Shown one piece after another: positions 50,247 through 58,598 of a stretch of 64,000 bases of DNA (its first letter is position 1; the number at the start of each line of letters is the position of its first letter). The translations under genes and the position numbers were made by a program. The stretch comes from Chloropicon primus (taxonomy: Eukaryota; Chlorophyta; Chloropicophyceae; Chloropicales; Chloropicaceae): the NCBI GenBank assembly GCA_023205875.1, contig CP060763.1, positions 434,001 through 498,000 of the forward strand, read 5' to 3'. The notes below the pieces were generated by a model. That model was not told where the DNA came from, searched no databases, and worked only from the letters and a program-made list of their open reading frames with translations.

Positions 50247-51923
50247 ATGGACATGGATTCGAGGAAGGAGATGGAGGAGCGGATCAAGATCCTGGAGGAT
50301 GCGGTGAGAAAGTCGAATGAGGAAGGCAAAGCGAGGTGGTCCTCCATGCTGAAGGTTGCAGCGGTCTGTGTCGTTCTCATCATCATTGTCCTGATACTCC
50401 TAGGTCCGCTCCTGCCAGCGGTGTACACCTTGGAGTATGTCGCCAAGGGAGGCGCATTCAAAGACCAAGGGGTGGTTCCCGGTGCAGCAGCAAAGATGCC
50501 AGGGAGTGGTCATGGGTCCCCACCGGCGGAAGCGTCCCCGCCACTGGTGGAGCCACAACCTGCGCCACCGAAGAAGGGCGGCAAGCGCAAGGGAGGGAAG
50601 GCGAAGGCGAGCCAGGTGGCTGGCTCGGCAGAAACTCGAGGCGGTCCTGCCAATGCACAGAAGGAGGCGGCCATCGGTGGGGGAGACGGTGGAGCTGGTG
50701 ATTCCGCAAAGCCAGCGCCTGAGCTCAAAGAGGGCCAGCAGGAGGAGGTCAGTGACCGCCTGAAGCAACAAAGGGAAGTTTGCCTCGGTGCCCCATACCC
50801 GGTGATCTTCGGAGACGGCGGAGCGACGAGAGATATCGCGTTCAAGGCGTACGCCAGCACGAGGAGCTCGAGGGGCTACTTGAGAAACAACAAGCTCGAT
50901 CCGGTCTTGGTCGCCGTGGAGAACGAGAAGAAGGGGGGAGGCAGGGGGTTGCAGGGAAAGGCAGACAGCTTGCCCCTGAGGCCATTCTGCGGCAGGAGAA
51001 GGAGGCCGGTCACGGGGAATTTGGAGGAGCTCACCGAGTGCCTCATGACCCCGGACAAGTGCACGCCTGCCAAGCAGGCCAACGCCACGGTGCAGCTGAA
51101 CAAGGTCAGCGCGATCAAGCAGTACCTTCCGCAGAAGGGGCTCCCCAAGTGCCTCACCGTGAACAAGGCTTGCGGGGTGAGGCCGAGAGACTTGACGTCG
51201 GCGAAGGAGAGCGGCAAAAAGATCGGACCCAAGGCGGGGGAGAGGATAGTGAGGAAGCAGCCCGACGAGGACATCAGCAGAAGCATGAAGACGTGCGCCA
51301 TCGTCGCCAACGGCCCTGGCTTGTACGCGGGGGGGATCGGGGAGGCCATTGATGCCCACGACGTAGTCATCAAGATGAACCTGTACCACCTCGGGCAGCG
51401 GCCCGGGAAGTTCCAGGAGCTGGACAAGAGCGCCAGCCTCTACTCGGGGACGAAGAGCTCGATCCGGATGTTCAACGCCAAGAGGGCGGAGGACGCCCTC
51501 AAGTACACGATGATGCCCTCTGCGAACGAGACTTGGATCTACTGGCACTACAGGACGGCAATGTCGCTCGACGCGCTGATCAAGGTGAACCCCAACTCGA
51601 GGTTCTTGTCCCCGCAGCACTTGGACCGCATGATCGAGCTCTACTTTGCGTTCAGGACTCTGGTGATCCAAATCGCGAAAATCAGGAGGACCAAGTGCCC
51701 GATCAACCTGTCCACCGGCATCCACTCCGTCCTCACGTACATCCACACCTGCGACCGAGTCAACCTTTTCGGCTTCAGCACGAGGTGGAGCGACATGACC
51801 GGGAGGGGCAGAAGGGACGAGGTCATCAGCTCGAGAATGAGCAGGTCCCACGACTGGAACGTGGACGTCATGATCCTCAACCTGCTGGCCATCTCCGGCA
51901 AGATCAACTTCTGCACGCAGTGA
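50247..51923 (+). CDS. Sialyltransferase-like glycosyltransferase, family GT29
   Basis: Type II Golgi protein, single exon, 558 residues. A short cytosolic coiled segment (KEMEERIKILEDAVRKSNEE) is followed by one TM helix (VAAVCVVLIIIVLILLGPLL), a Pro/Lys/Gly-rich stem and the catalytic domain. Sialylmotif L is seen as CAIVANGPGLYAGGIGEAID then AHDVVIKMNLY. Motif S is seen as INLSTGIHSVLTYIHTCDRV then NLFGFST. A VS-type His lies in RSHDWNVDVMI. The donor need not be sialic acid; plant members of GT29 appear to use other donors such as Kdo. I start at ATG 50247. Confidence 0.87.
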   Translation: MDMDSRKEMEERIKILEDAVRKSNEEGKARWSSMLKVAAVCVVLIIIVLILLGPLLPAVYTLEYVAKGGAFKDQGVVPGAAAKMPGSGHGSPPAEASPPLVEPQPAPPKKGGKRKGGKAKASQVAGSAETRGGPANAQKEAAIGGGDGGAGDSAKPAPELKEGQQEEVSDRLKQQREVCLGAPYPVIFGDGGATRDIAFKAYASTRSSRGYLRNNKLDPVLVAVENEKKGGGRGLQGKADSLPLRPFCGRRRRPVTGNLEELTECLMTPDKCTPAKQANATVQLNKVSAIKQYLPQKGLPKCLTVNKACGVRPRDLTSAKESGKKIGPKAGERIVRKQPDEDISRSMKTCAIVANGPGLYAGGIGEAIDAHDVVIKMNLYHLGQRPGKFQELDKSASLYSGTKSSIRMFNAKRAEDALKYTMMPSANETWIYWHYRTAMSLDALIKVNPNSRFLSPQHLDRMIELYFAFRTLVIQIAKIRRTKCPINLSTGIHSVLTYIHTCDRVNLFGFSTRWSDMTGRGRRDEVISSRMSRSHDWNVDVMILNLLAISGKINFCTQ

Positions 51924-52232
51924 TCGACCCCCACCCGACTATAGAACTGACTTGCCTTGCCTTTTGTACGAGTACTAATGAACGAATGAATATATTATAT
52001 TTTTTTTTTCGGGGTTTAGCTTTGAGAAACCCCTCCCCCTCGCCGGTACCGGTTGCCCAGCCACTTCTCTCTCTCTCTCTCTCCCGCCCCAGAGCGCCCC
52101 ATTCAAATTCCGCGGAGGCGTTACACGAGGCGTTGACTCTCGCTCTCGACGGCGGTTGTTGAGCGAAAGGGAGGGAAGCGGAGGGAAGAGCACGCGCGCA
52201 GGTGGGAGAGAGCACGCACGCGCGTCGTCAAC
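51924..52232. other. Gap between GT29 and tetraspanin genes
   Basis: About 310 bp between two plus-strand genes. An AT-rich stretch at 51975-52010 with T10 may hold the GT29 poly(A) region. A CT run lies at 52067-52084. No box of the dispersed family. Confidence 0.4.
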
Positions 52233-53093
52233 ATGGTTTGCTGCATCGACAAGTTTTGCTGCGAGTGGATCTTGCGCGTGCTGAATCTGATAGCGGCGCT
52301 GGCCGGGCTGTTCCTTTTGGGATGCGGTCTCTATCTCGAGTTCGGGGGGGCGACGAGCTCGAGCGAGCTCTTGGAGTTTCTCAAGCTTCACGACATCCAG
52401 GAGGTGTTCCGCGTGGCAGCCCGGTATCCGATCTGGATGATAGTGCTGGGCGCGGTCATCTTCGTCGTGGCGCTCGTTTCCGTGTTCTGCACCGGGGCGA
52501 GTTGCTCGAACTGCTATTACTGCGTGTACTCGCCGGTGCTCATGCTCTGCTCCGCCGCGATCATTTTCGGAGCCGTCATCCTGCACTTGGCCGCGAAGAC
52601 GACGGCGTCCTCCGATTTCCAGGAGATCAAGATACTCGGCTACGACTTGAACGAGAGGCTCGTGCTGCTCTGGGCCCAGGGGGTGATGGAAGATACGCAG
52701 ACGATGTGCGAGCTCCAGGAAGTCGTCCAATGCAGCGGGTTTTACGATGGCCAGTGCCTGGTGCCGCCGACGAATTTCACGGAGGTGCAAGTCATCACGG
52801 GATGCCCCGCCCAGAGGGAGCTGCACAAGGCCACAGGGTCGCTTCAGACTCCATCGACGATCACCAACCAGACGATGGAAGCGATAAGCGAAGAGGTTGG
52901 GTACAACGTTGGAAAGTGCCTCTACTACGAAACCAGCAACGTTGAATTCGGGTGCCTTAGGACGCTCGCAGAAATACTGTACCAGGTTGGCAACGTTCTC
53001 TTCATCCCCGGTCTCGTCATTGGCGGGTACTGCTTCGTCCTCTCACTAGTCGCCTCTTATCTCACTTGCTGCACGCTCTGCGGCAAAGTTTGA
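52233..53093 (+). CDS. Tetraspanin-like four-TM protein
   Basis: Single exon, 286 residues. TM1 is about VLNLIAALAGLFLLGCGLYL, TM2 IWMIVLGAVIFVVALVSVF, TM3 VLMLCSAAIIFGAVILHLA and TM4 VLFIPGLVIGGYCFVLSLVA. Between TM3 and TM4 lies a large loop with several Cys and a VVQCSGF motif in place of the canonical CCG. Cysteines flank the TMs near the cytosol (MVCCIDKFCCEW and LTCCTLC), fitting palmitoylation. Topology and loop sizes match tetraspanins, which organise membrane microdomains. The missing CCG makes it a divergent member. Confidence 0.72.
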   Translation: MVCCIDKFCCEWILRVLNLIAALAGLFLLGCGLYLEFGGATSSSELLEFLKLHDIQEVFRVAARYPIWMIVLGAVIFVVALVSVFCTGASCSNCYYCVYSPVLMLCSAAIIFGAVILHLAAKTTASSDFQEIKILGYDLNERLVLLWAQGVMEDTQTMCELQEVVQCSGFYDGQCLVPPTNFTEVQVITGCPAQRELHKATGSLQTPSTITNQTMEAISEEVGYNVGKCLYYETSNVEFGCLRTLAEILYQVGNVLFIPGLVIGGYCFVLSLVASYLTCCTLCGKV

Positions 53094-53178
53094 AGCAAGG
53101 AACTTATAAAATATACGGCAAATACATTACATAATAGATTGGTGGTACACACTGTTGAACAAGATAATTTCACATCGT

Positions 53179-55656
53179 TTACATGACTCCGCCGTAGTTT
53201 TGCTCGACGCTTTTCTGGATCAGCACTTCCGCCGCCTCCAGTTCGCTGCCTACCATCTTGACCTGGTACGCTCCGGGATTCCTCCTCACGAGCCGAATGG
53301 CTTTCAGCAGCCTCCCCAGCTTCTCGAGGTCTCCCTCAGCCCTTTCCGAGACGTATCGAACCAAGGCTTTCTCCTCCGCTGCCGCCGCTGAAATGATTTC
53401 ACAGACCTCAAAGACGTACCTCGCCGAATCTATCGATCGGTGGAGCTTCCGCTCAGCCTCTGAAACAGGAGGCGGCAGGTCAGGACCTGGATCTGGCCGG
53501 GGCTCGTTGCCACTGCCTCCGGCCTGCCTTGTGTGCTTCCTTTGACGCCCGGAGTGACCTCCCGACGCTTGCGCAAAAAACAACTTCCTCTTCGATTGCT
53601 CACGCTCCCTCGCCTTGATCATTGAGAGGATGTACTTTTGCTCGTTGATGTCAATATCAGAAAGCCTGACGTTTTCGTCGGGAGCAATTTCTTTCAAGCG
53701 CGGCTCCCTCTTTCTGCTCGCTTGCTTGAGACTTTCTTGAACATCCGGCTGGATCGTCCTCTTCCTGGCCCCCATCTGAACCTCATCCAACTTTGTGATT
53801 TGGATGCCAATACCCCTGATCTCGCGTGGGTCCACCCCCAGTTTGAACAGAAGGCCGACGGCCTCCTTCGCAATGACGGCGTTGTCGTCAACAGAGCAGG
53901 CCAGCGTGATGCTCCTGCTGATGTTATCGCACCAGCCGTGTCCCAAAAATTTCGACGGAGGTGGCGCATTGGGCTTCCTGAGCTTCAGCTTCAGAGTGAT
54001 GGACCGACCCTTCGTGTGGCTCTGCTCCAAACGCCTCTGAACTTCTTCAGAAAGCTTCTCCAAGGTCTTGATGGCGTCTTGGTTGCTGGTGAAGCGAATC
54101 CCCCAATTGATTTCTGCTCCAACCGTCTGCCGTTTCGCTTCTGACTTCACGGCCCTCGAGTCTCTCCCGTGAGAATACTCCCAAATCAGCTCACCCGTCT
54201 TTGAGCCAAAAGCTTGTTGCAGGATCTGCTTGGACCGCAGCCACACGTCTGAGCAGTGGAGCATGCCCATCTCTGCGAGCTTCTTGCTGGACTTGTACCC
54301 CACGCCTGGAATCTCCTTCACGGGCAGCTCTTTCATGAATTCCTTGGAGGTCTCCACCCGGATGAAGAACGTCCCATCCGGCTTTGCTTGGTTCGTAGCG
54401 ATCTTTGCGAGCAGCATGTTGTGAGACGCTCCCGTGGAGACCCTCAACCCAGTCTCCTTGTGGAACTGACTCCTGATCCTATCGCAGATCGAAAGGGAGT
54501 CGCCGAGCCCACTGATGTCCGCGTACGCCTCGTCGATGGACACGGGCTGCACACAGGCAGAGTACTGCAGCAAGATCCGATACAGGACGGCCGAAGCGCC
54601 CTGGTACTTTTCAAAGTAGTATGGAGCATGGACCAGGCCCGGGCACAGCTCTTTCGCGGCGCTGAAGTACATCCCAGCTTTCACTCCAAACTTCCTGGCC
54701 TCGTACGAGCACGAAGAGATCTCAGCAGTTCCCTTTGAGGAGTCGGAGTGGCACACGGCCACCGGCTTCCCTTCGAGGGACGGGTCGACGCTGACAGCGA
54801 CGGAAGCAAAGAAGCAATCGATGTCAACGTGAATGATCTGCCTCTCCGTGCTCTGGACCCTCTTTGGCCTCGGAGGATTCAGCGCAGCTGCTGCAGACAT
54901 CACCGCGTCAATGTTCGCCTTCCAGGACCCGATAAAGTGCAGCCTGCTGTTTTTGAAGAAGCTGTCCACGTTATTCAGCAGGTCCCTCTCCCTCTTCCCG
55001 GGGGAGGGACGACCCTCCACTTGAGCGCTACAGCTTGGCTTGCCCCCCTGCCGATCACCCACCGCGCCCCTCGGCCGCCTTGGCAGCTGCAGAACCTTCT
55101 GGTTTGGTTCCAACCGTATCCTTTGAAGCACAAAGCCAGAAAAATCAAGCAAACGTTTCGCTCGTATTGACTCCATGATCCAGTCCGGGTGGACAACGGG
55201 AACGGGGTTTCTCTCCTTCTGGTACTGCTTCAGCTTCGCATCCGTAAGGTTGCTGCAGATGATGTGCGTCACCCTGGTGTTCGAAAAGTAGTTCTCAAAA
55301 CCTCCACCCCACTGGATCATCAGCTCCTTCAGCTCCGTGTGCGAAGGCTTCGTGTACCCGTTGACGTGAATCGTCACCCCCTTGAAGATTCCCCCCTCGC
55401 CACCGACCTTCCGCCTCTCGAACTGCACCCTAAGCTTCTCTTGCTTGGCATTCATGTAAGCCCTGAAGCTCCCGTTGTGCTCAGGTATAACCCAGTCTCT
55501 TGTGTTGTCCTTCAGTTCCATCTTCTTCCGTCCTTGGTCGCTTCCTTCTTCTGATCGAGACAAGTACGACGAAAGGGGCAGAGGAGGAGGGAGAGACCAG
55601 TCGCCCTCCTCCTCCCTCCCCTCCTCCTCCTCCTCCTCGCCACCGCCGAGGCTCAT
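53179..55656 (-). CDS. REV1: DNA repair protein REV1 (Y-family dCMP transferase)
   Basis: Translesion synthesis scaffold and deoxycytidyl transferase. Single exon, 825 residues. A BRCT domain lies at about 95-185 (GGIFKGVTIHVNGYTKPSHT, THIICSNLTDAKLKQYQKER, VVHPDWIMESIRAKRLLDFS). The REV1-specific N-digit region precedes IHVDIDCFFASVAVSVDPSL. The second catalytic motif is CVQPVSIDEAYADISGL, followed by GASHNMLLAKIATNQAKPDG. The little finger has KGRSITLKLKLRKP. A helical C-terminal region with VCEIISAAAAEEKALVRYVS may be the protein-interaction domain. The ATG at 55656 adds an acidic leader; the Met of MELKDNTRD is an alternative. Confidence 0.93.
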   Translation of the reverse strand: MSLGGGEEEEEEGREEEGDWSLPPPLPLSSYLSRSEEGSDQGRKKMELKDNTRDWVIPEHNGSFRAYMNAKQEKLRVQFERRKVGGEGGIFKGVTIHVNGYTKPSHTELKELMIQWGGGFENYFSNTRVTHIICSNLTDAKLKQYQKERNPVPVVHPDWIMESIRAKRLLDFSGFVLQRIRLEPNQKVLQLPRRPRGAVGDRQGGKPSCSAQVEGRPSPGKRERDLLNNVDSFFKNSRLHFIGSWKANIDAVMSAAAALNPPRPKRVQSTERQIIHVDIDCFFASVAVSVDPSLEGKPVAVCHSDSSKGTAEISSCSYEARKFGVKAGMYFSAAKELCPGLVHAPYYFEKYQGASAVLYRILLQYSACVQPVSIDEAYADISGLGDSLSICDRIRSQFHKETGLRVSTGASHNMLLAKIATNQAKPDGTFFIRVETSKEFMKELPVKEIPGVGYKSSKKLAEMGMLHCSDVWLRSKQILQQAFGSKTGELIWEYSHGRDSRAVKSEAKRQTVGAEINWGIRFTSNQDAIKTLEKLSEEVQRRLEQSHTKGRSITLKLKLRKPNAPPPSKFLGHGWCDNISRSITLACSVDDNAVIAKEAVGLLFKLGVDPREIRGIGIQITKLDEVQMGARKRTIQPDVQESLKQASRKREPRLKEIAPDENVRLSDIDINEQKYILSMIKAREREQSKRKLFFAQASGGHSGRQRKHTRQAGGSGNEPRPDPGPDLPPPVSEAERKLHRSIDSARYVFEVCEIISAAAAEEKALVRYVSERAEGDLEKLGRLLKAIRLVRRNPGAYQVKMVGSELEAAEVLIQKSVEQNYGGVM

Positions 55657-56126
55657 CCAAGAGTGACGACTCCCCTCTCTCTCTCTCTTGAGGCGACCCT
55701 TTGCTCTTTCTCTTCTGGTGGATTTCTCCCTTCCGCTGAATCATAACGGGCGAGCACGAGGGCGAACGAGCACGAGAGAGAGAGAAAAGAAGAGGACGGG
55801 AACGCGCAGCGGAGAAAGAGGGAGAGACAGGGGACAGGTCAGACAGAAGTGTCGCACCTTGCGCTTTCGAAAGAGCCGTCGCTCGAAAGAAACAACGCAG
55901 TGGTGAGGATCTGAGGACGCGAAACGGGACAGAGGCAGAAAGAGATCGAGGAGTAGATCACCGAGGAAGGGAGGCGACTACGAGGGCAGGAGTTTGTGCC
56001 GGACGTTTCTCTCTGGTGACGCGCTGACGAAATGATTGTCTCTCGCTCATTCGAACGAGCCCTCGCGCGACAAGAAGGACCCAGTGGTGGGGATCATCTG
56101 AGGAGCACGGACACAAGGACGTGAAG
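55657..56126. promoter_or_regulatory. Orphan pair of promoter boxes between the REV1 and MFS genes
   Basis: Between the REV1 start and the MFS stop, two boxes read on the minus strand: GCGCTTTCGAAAGAGCCGTC (core 55864) and a relative, CTCATTCGAACGAGCCCTCG (core 56048), 184 bp apart. Flanks are duplicated too: CAGTGGTGAGGATCTGAGGA near 55898 matches CAGTGGTGGGGATC and CTGAGGAGCACGG near 56081. Minus-reading boxes elsewhere precede plus-strand genes, yet the annotated neighbours here are both minus-strand. They point at the ATG at 56127. Confidence 0.5.
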
Positions 56127-56219
56127 ATGGCGGTGACAAGGAGAGCGAGAAAGAGGCAGACGATTGAGCCCAAAGACGCGCTGATAGTATTACAGTTACG
56201 ATGTTTCGGAAAAACTTAA
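56127..56219 (+). CDS. Possible small ORF downstream of an orphan promoter pair
   Basis: A 30-codon frame begins MAVTRRARKRQTIEPKDALI and ends with LRCFGKT, closing 8 bp before the MFS stop on the other strand. Its ATG is 79 and 263 bp from the two boxes, the same distances as in five recognised genes. The composition is reminiscent of a histone-fold helix with a basic start, but this is too short to assign. It may be a true micro-gene, the first exon of something lost, or chance. Confidence 0.25.
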   Translation: MAVTRRARKRQTIEPKDALIVLQLRCFGKT

Positions 56220-56227
56220 AACTTTTA

Positions 56228-58133
56228 TTACAATTGTTTGAAAGCCTTTGGAAGGGGCTTGAGCAGCAAACAGCACACTGCACCCACGCAGGAAATGAGG
56301 CACGCCAGAATGTTATAGAAAAAGTTCTCTCCCGTGAGCTTGTTCAAGAAAGGCAGGAGATTTGGAAAAACCAATGCCGATGCCGCCGTGGACGTCAGGA
56401 TCAACCCGTACACCTGGCCCGAGTTGATAGGGGCGAAGAGCTCCCTCGACAACGCGGCAATCAGGACATTGCAACCGCCAAAGATAACCACGATGACCGT
56501 GATGAGAAAGAGAGAGAGGTACTCGTCCGTCACAAAAGCACTCGCCAGGAGGCCAGCCATCTGAACGCAGTGAAATAGAAGAAAGAGCGACCTGCTGCCA
56601 GATCCGAAGATCTTCCATTGAGACATGTTCCACCTGTCTGCAATGTACCCGGCAGGCAGGCGACCAAAAATTGTTGCTATCAGATTCACGAGGATGACCC
56701 AGTTTGCCGCAACCCTTTTTGGCATACCAAGGCTAGTCGTGAATATTCCACCCAAATTCGCAAAGAGGGCGTACCCTGGGCCCACTGCAGTAAAAGCTGA
56801 GACCCAGAAAAGGGCGAACTCAGATGACTTAACAATCTCCCCCGCGGTGAGCTCGATCCCCAGGCCGCTCCTTGTGGATGAATCAAGCTTGCTCCGATGG
56901 GAGACCAGCAAGTCTTTTGTGTGTCCCGAGCTCAGGTCTGGCATCTTCAAGAACAAGCCTCCACCTGCCTGCAGCCCAAAGAGGGTCAGTGACAGGATCG
57001 TCAATGACGAATAGATGCCGTACTTGTCGATGCAGACCTCGATCATCGTCGCCATGGCCACCGACCCAAGCCCACCAAACGCCATCCCAATGGAGGATGC
57101 CAGCGCCGGACTTTTTGGTAGCCAGAACTGCATGTGAATAATGGCAGACAGGAACGATGGGCCGACCCCAAAGCCCGTCAGAGCGAAGCTCAGTTGGAGC
57201 AGCCACGCCTCGTCACCACGCAGGGCAGCCGTGGATAGCAACAAGGCCAAAACTAAAGGTGATGTGAGCAGCACCGACACTCTGGGACCCTCGACATACT
57301 TCATGAGAAAGGAACCATGAAAGATGCAGCCGAGCGTGAAAGAACAGATGAACAGGCTTATGGCGGACGCCACTGTGTTCTGGCCCAGGTGTTTCAGGTG
57401 AGGCATGAACTGGCTGAGGGCATACTGCACGCCGTTGCTCGACACAACAACGCAGGAAGCAGCAACCCTCAGCCACTTTGCATCCTTTACCTTGGAGGGC
57501 AAAGGAGGTTCCGGAGGATACAGCGGCTGCCTCTCCATCACGGTTGCCACGCTGGAGAGCAAGCTGGTATTCAAGTTCCCCGTCGTCGAGGTAGCCTGGG
57601 AGAACAGCAACGTCGAACCGCCGTCAAAGTCCTCCTCGTCGTCGTCTCCAAACAATACAGACCCCTCCGTGAAACTCTCTCTCCGACCAAGCCCAGCAAA
57701 AAGCGCGTCCCTTTCCTGATCCTCCCCGTCGCTGTCCACGCCGCCCAATATCTCAAGCCTCCGCTGCAACGTCCGCTTCCTGCGAGGACCACCACACGAT
57801 GAACCCAAACGAGAACCAGCTCCATCCGAGGGTCAGAGAGAGCACGAAGCGAGCGAGGTCGAAGTCGACGACGGGCGAGACCGCGCAAGCGGCGAGGACA
57901 AACAACCCAAAAGCTGTTGACCCGCGAAGAGGCCCCTCCTCCTCCTCCTTCGTGGTCCGTTCCAACACGAAACGTAACGCATCCTTGGGTACCAAAAACC
58001 ATCCATCGCCGCAGAAAAGAGAACCGGACGACGAACGACGCAACGATCGCGTCGAGGATTCAGCGTCATTGCGTTGTGAGAAAGGACTCGATCCTTACCT
58101 GAAGATGTGCGGCAACCCTTCCGTCAAGCTCAT
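56228..58133 (-). CDS. Major facilitator superfamily transporter
   Basis: Exons 58099-58133 (35 bp) and 56228-57779 join in phase 2, 528 residues. After a polar N-terminus of about 120 residues with an acidic DGEDQERD and DDDEEDFDGG stretch come about twelve TM helices. Examples are VRVAASCVVVSSNGVQYALS-type TM1, ISLFICSFTLGCIFHGSFLM, VSVLLTSPLVLALLLS, LSFALTGFGVGPSFLSAII and IFGRLPAGYIADRWN. The pattern suggests an oxalate/formate- or nodulin-like MFS clade; the substrate cannot be predicted. The main ORF lacks an ATG before residue 90 of the exon, so the tiny first exon is needed. It is inferred from an ATG, a GTAAGG donor and matching phase. Confidence 0.75.
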
Positions 58134-58598
58134 AGGCTCGACCTGACCGAGGGTTTGGCTTCCTTCCAGCCTCTCCTCTCCTCTGCCGCTTTCTGCTGAT
58201 TACGAAAAGGTTTTCACAACAGACGGGGAGGAGATCCGCGTGGGGCGGGAAGGAACAACGTGGCGACGGTAGAGGAGAGGAGGAGAGGAGGAGGAGGACC
58301 TTCAGACGGAAGCTTCGTCTCGCGAGCTTTCCATTGGTACCTTGGTTGAAGGCATTGGCAAAGGAATGACTGAGGAGGCGCCGTCTGAACGAGATTGATT
58401 CCTTAAGAGGGAAGTCAGGAGGAGTGGAAAGCAATCAGCGAGGAAGTTGACGACGGCGACGACAGAGGGAGGTTTGAAATACAGGATCGTCGGACGGAAG
58501 CTTTGTCTCGCGAGCTTTCGATTGGTGCCTTGGTTGACGAGAGGAAAGAGGGGGTGAAGCAGAGATGAGCAGCTCGAGCACATCATAAAGGCTTGTTG
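58134..58598. promoter_or_regulatory. Divergent promoter region of MFS (-) and OXA1-like (+), with two boxes
   Basis: Two subtype I boxes read on the minus strand, each with GTCTCGCGAGCTTTC, then ATTGGTACCTTGGTTGA or ATTGGTGCCTTGGTTGA. Cores are at 58327 and 58515, 188 bp apart, and 272 and 84 bp from the OXA1-like ATG. The bases before each box (GGACGGAAGCTT or AGACGGAAGCTT) also match, so a longer stretch was duplicated. Confidence 0.65.

Noticed and set aside
50400-51851. 483-codon frame antisense to the GT29 gene
   Set aside because: Shadow ORF; sialylmotifs on the plus strand decide the coding frame.
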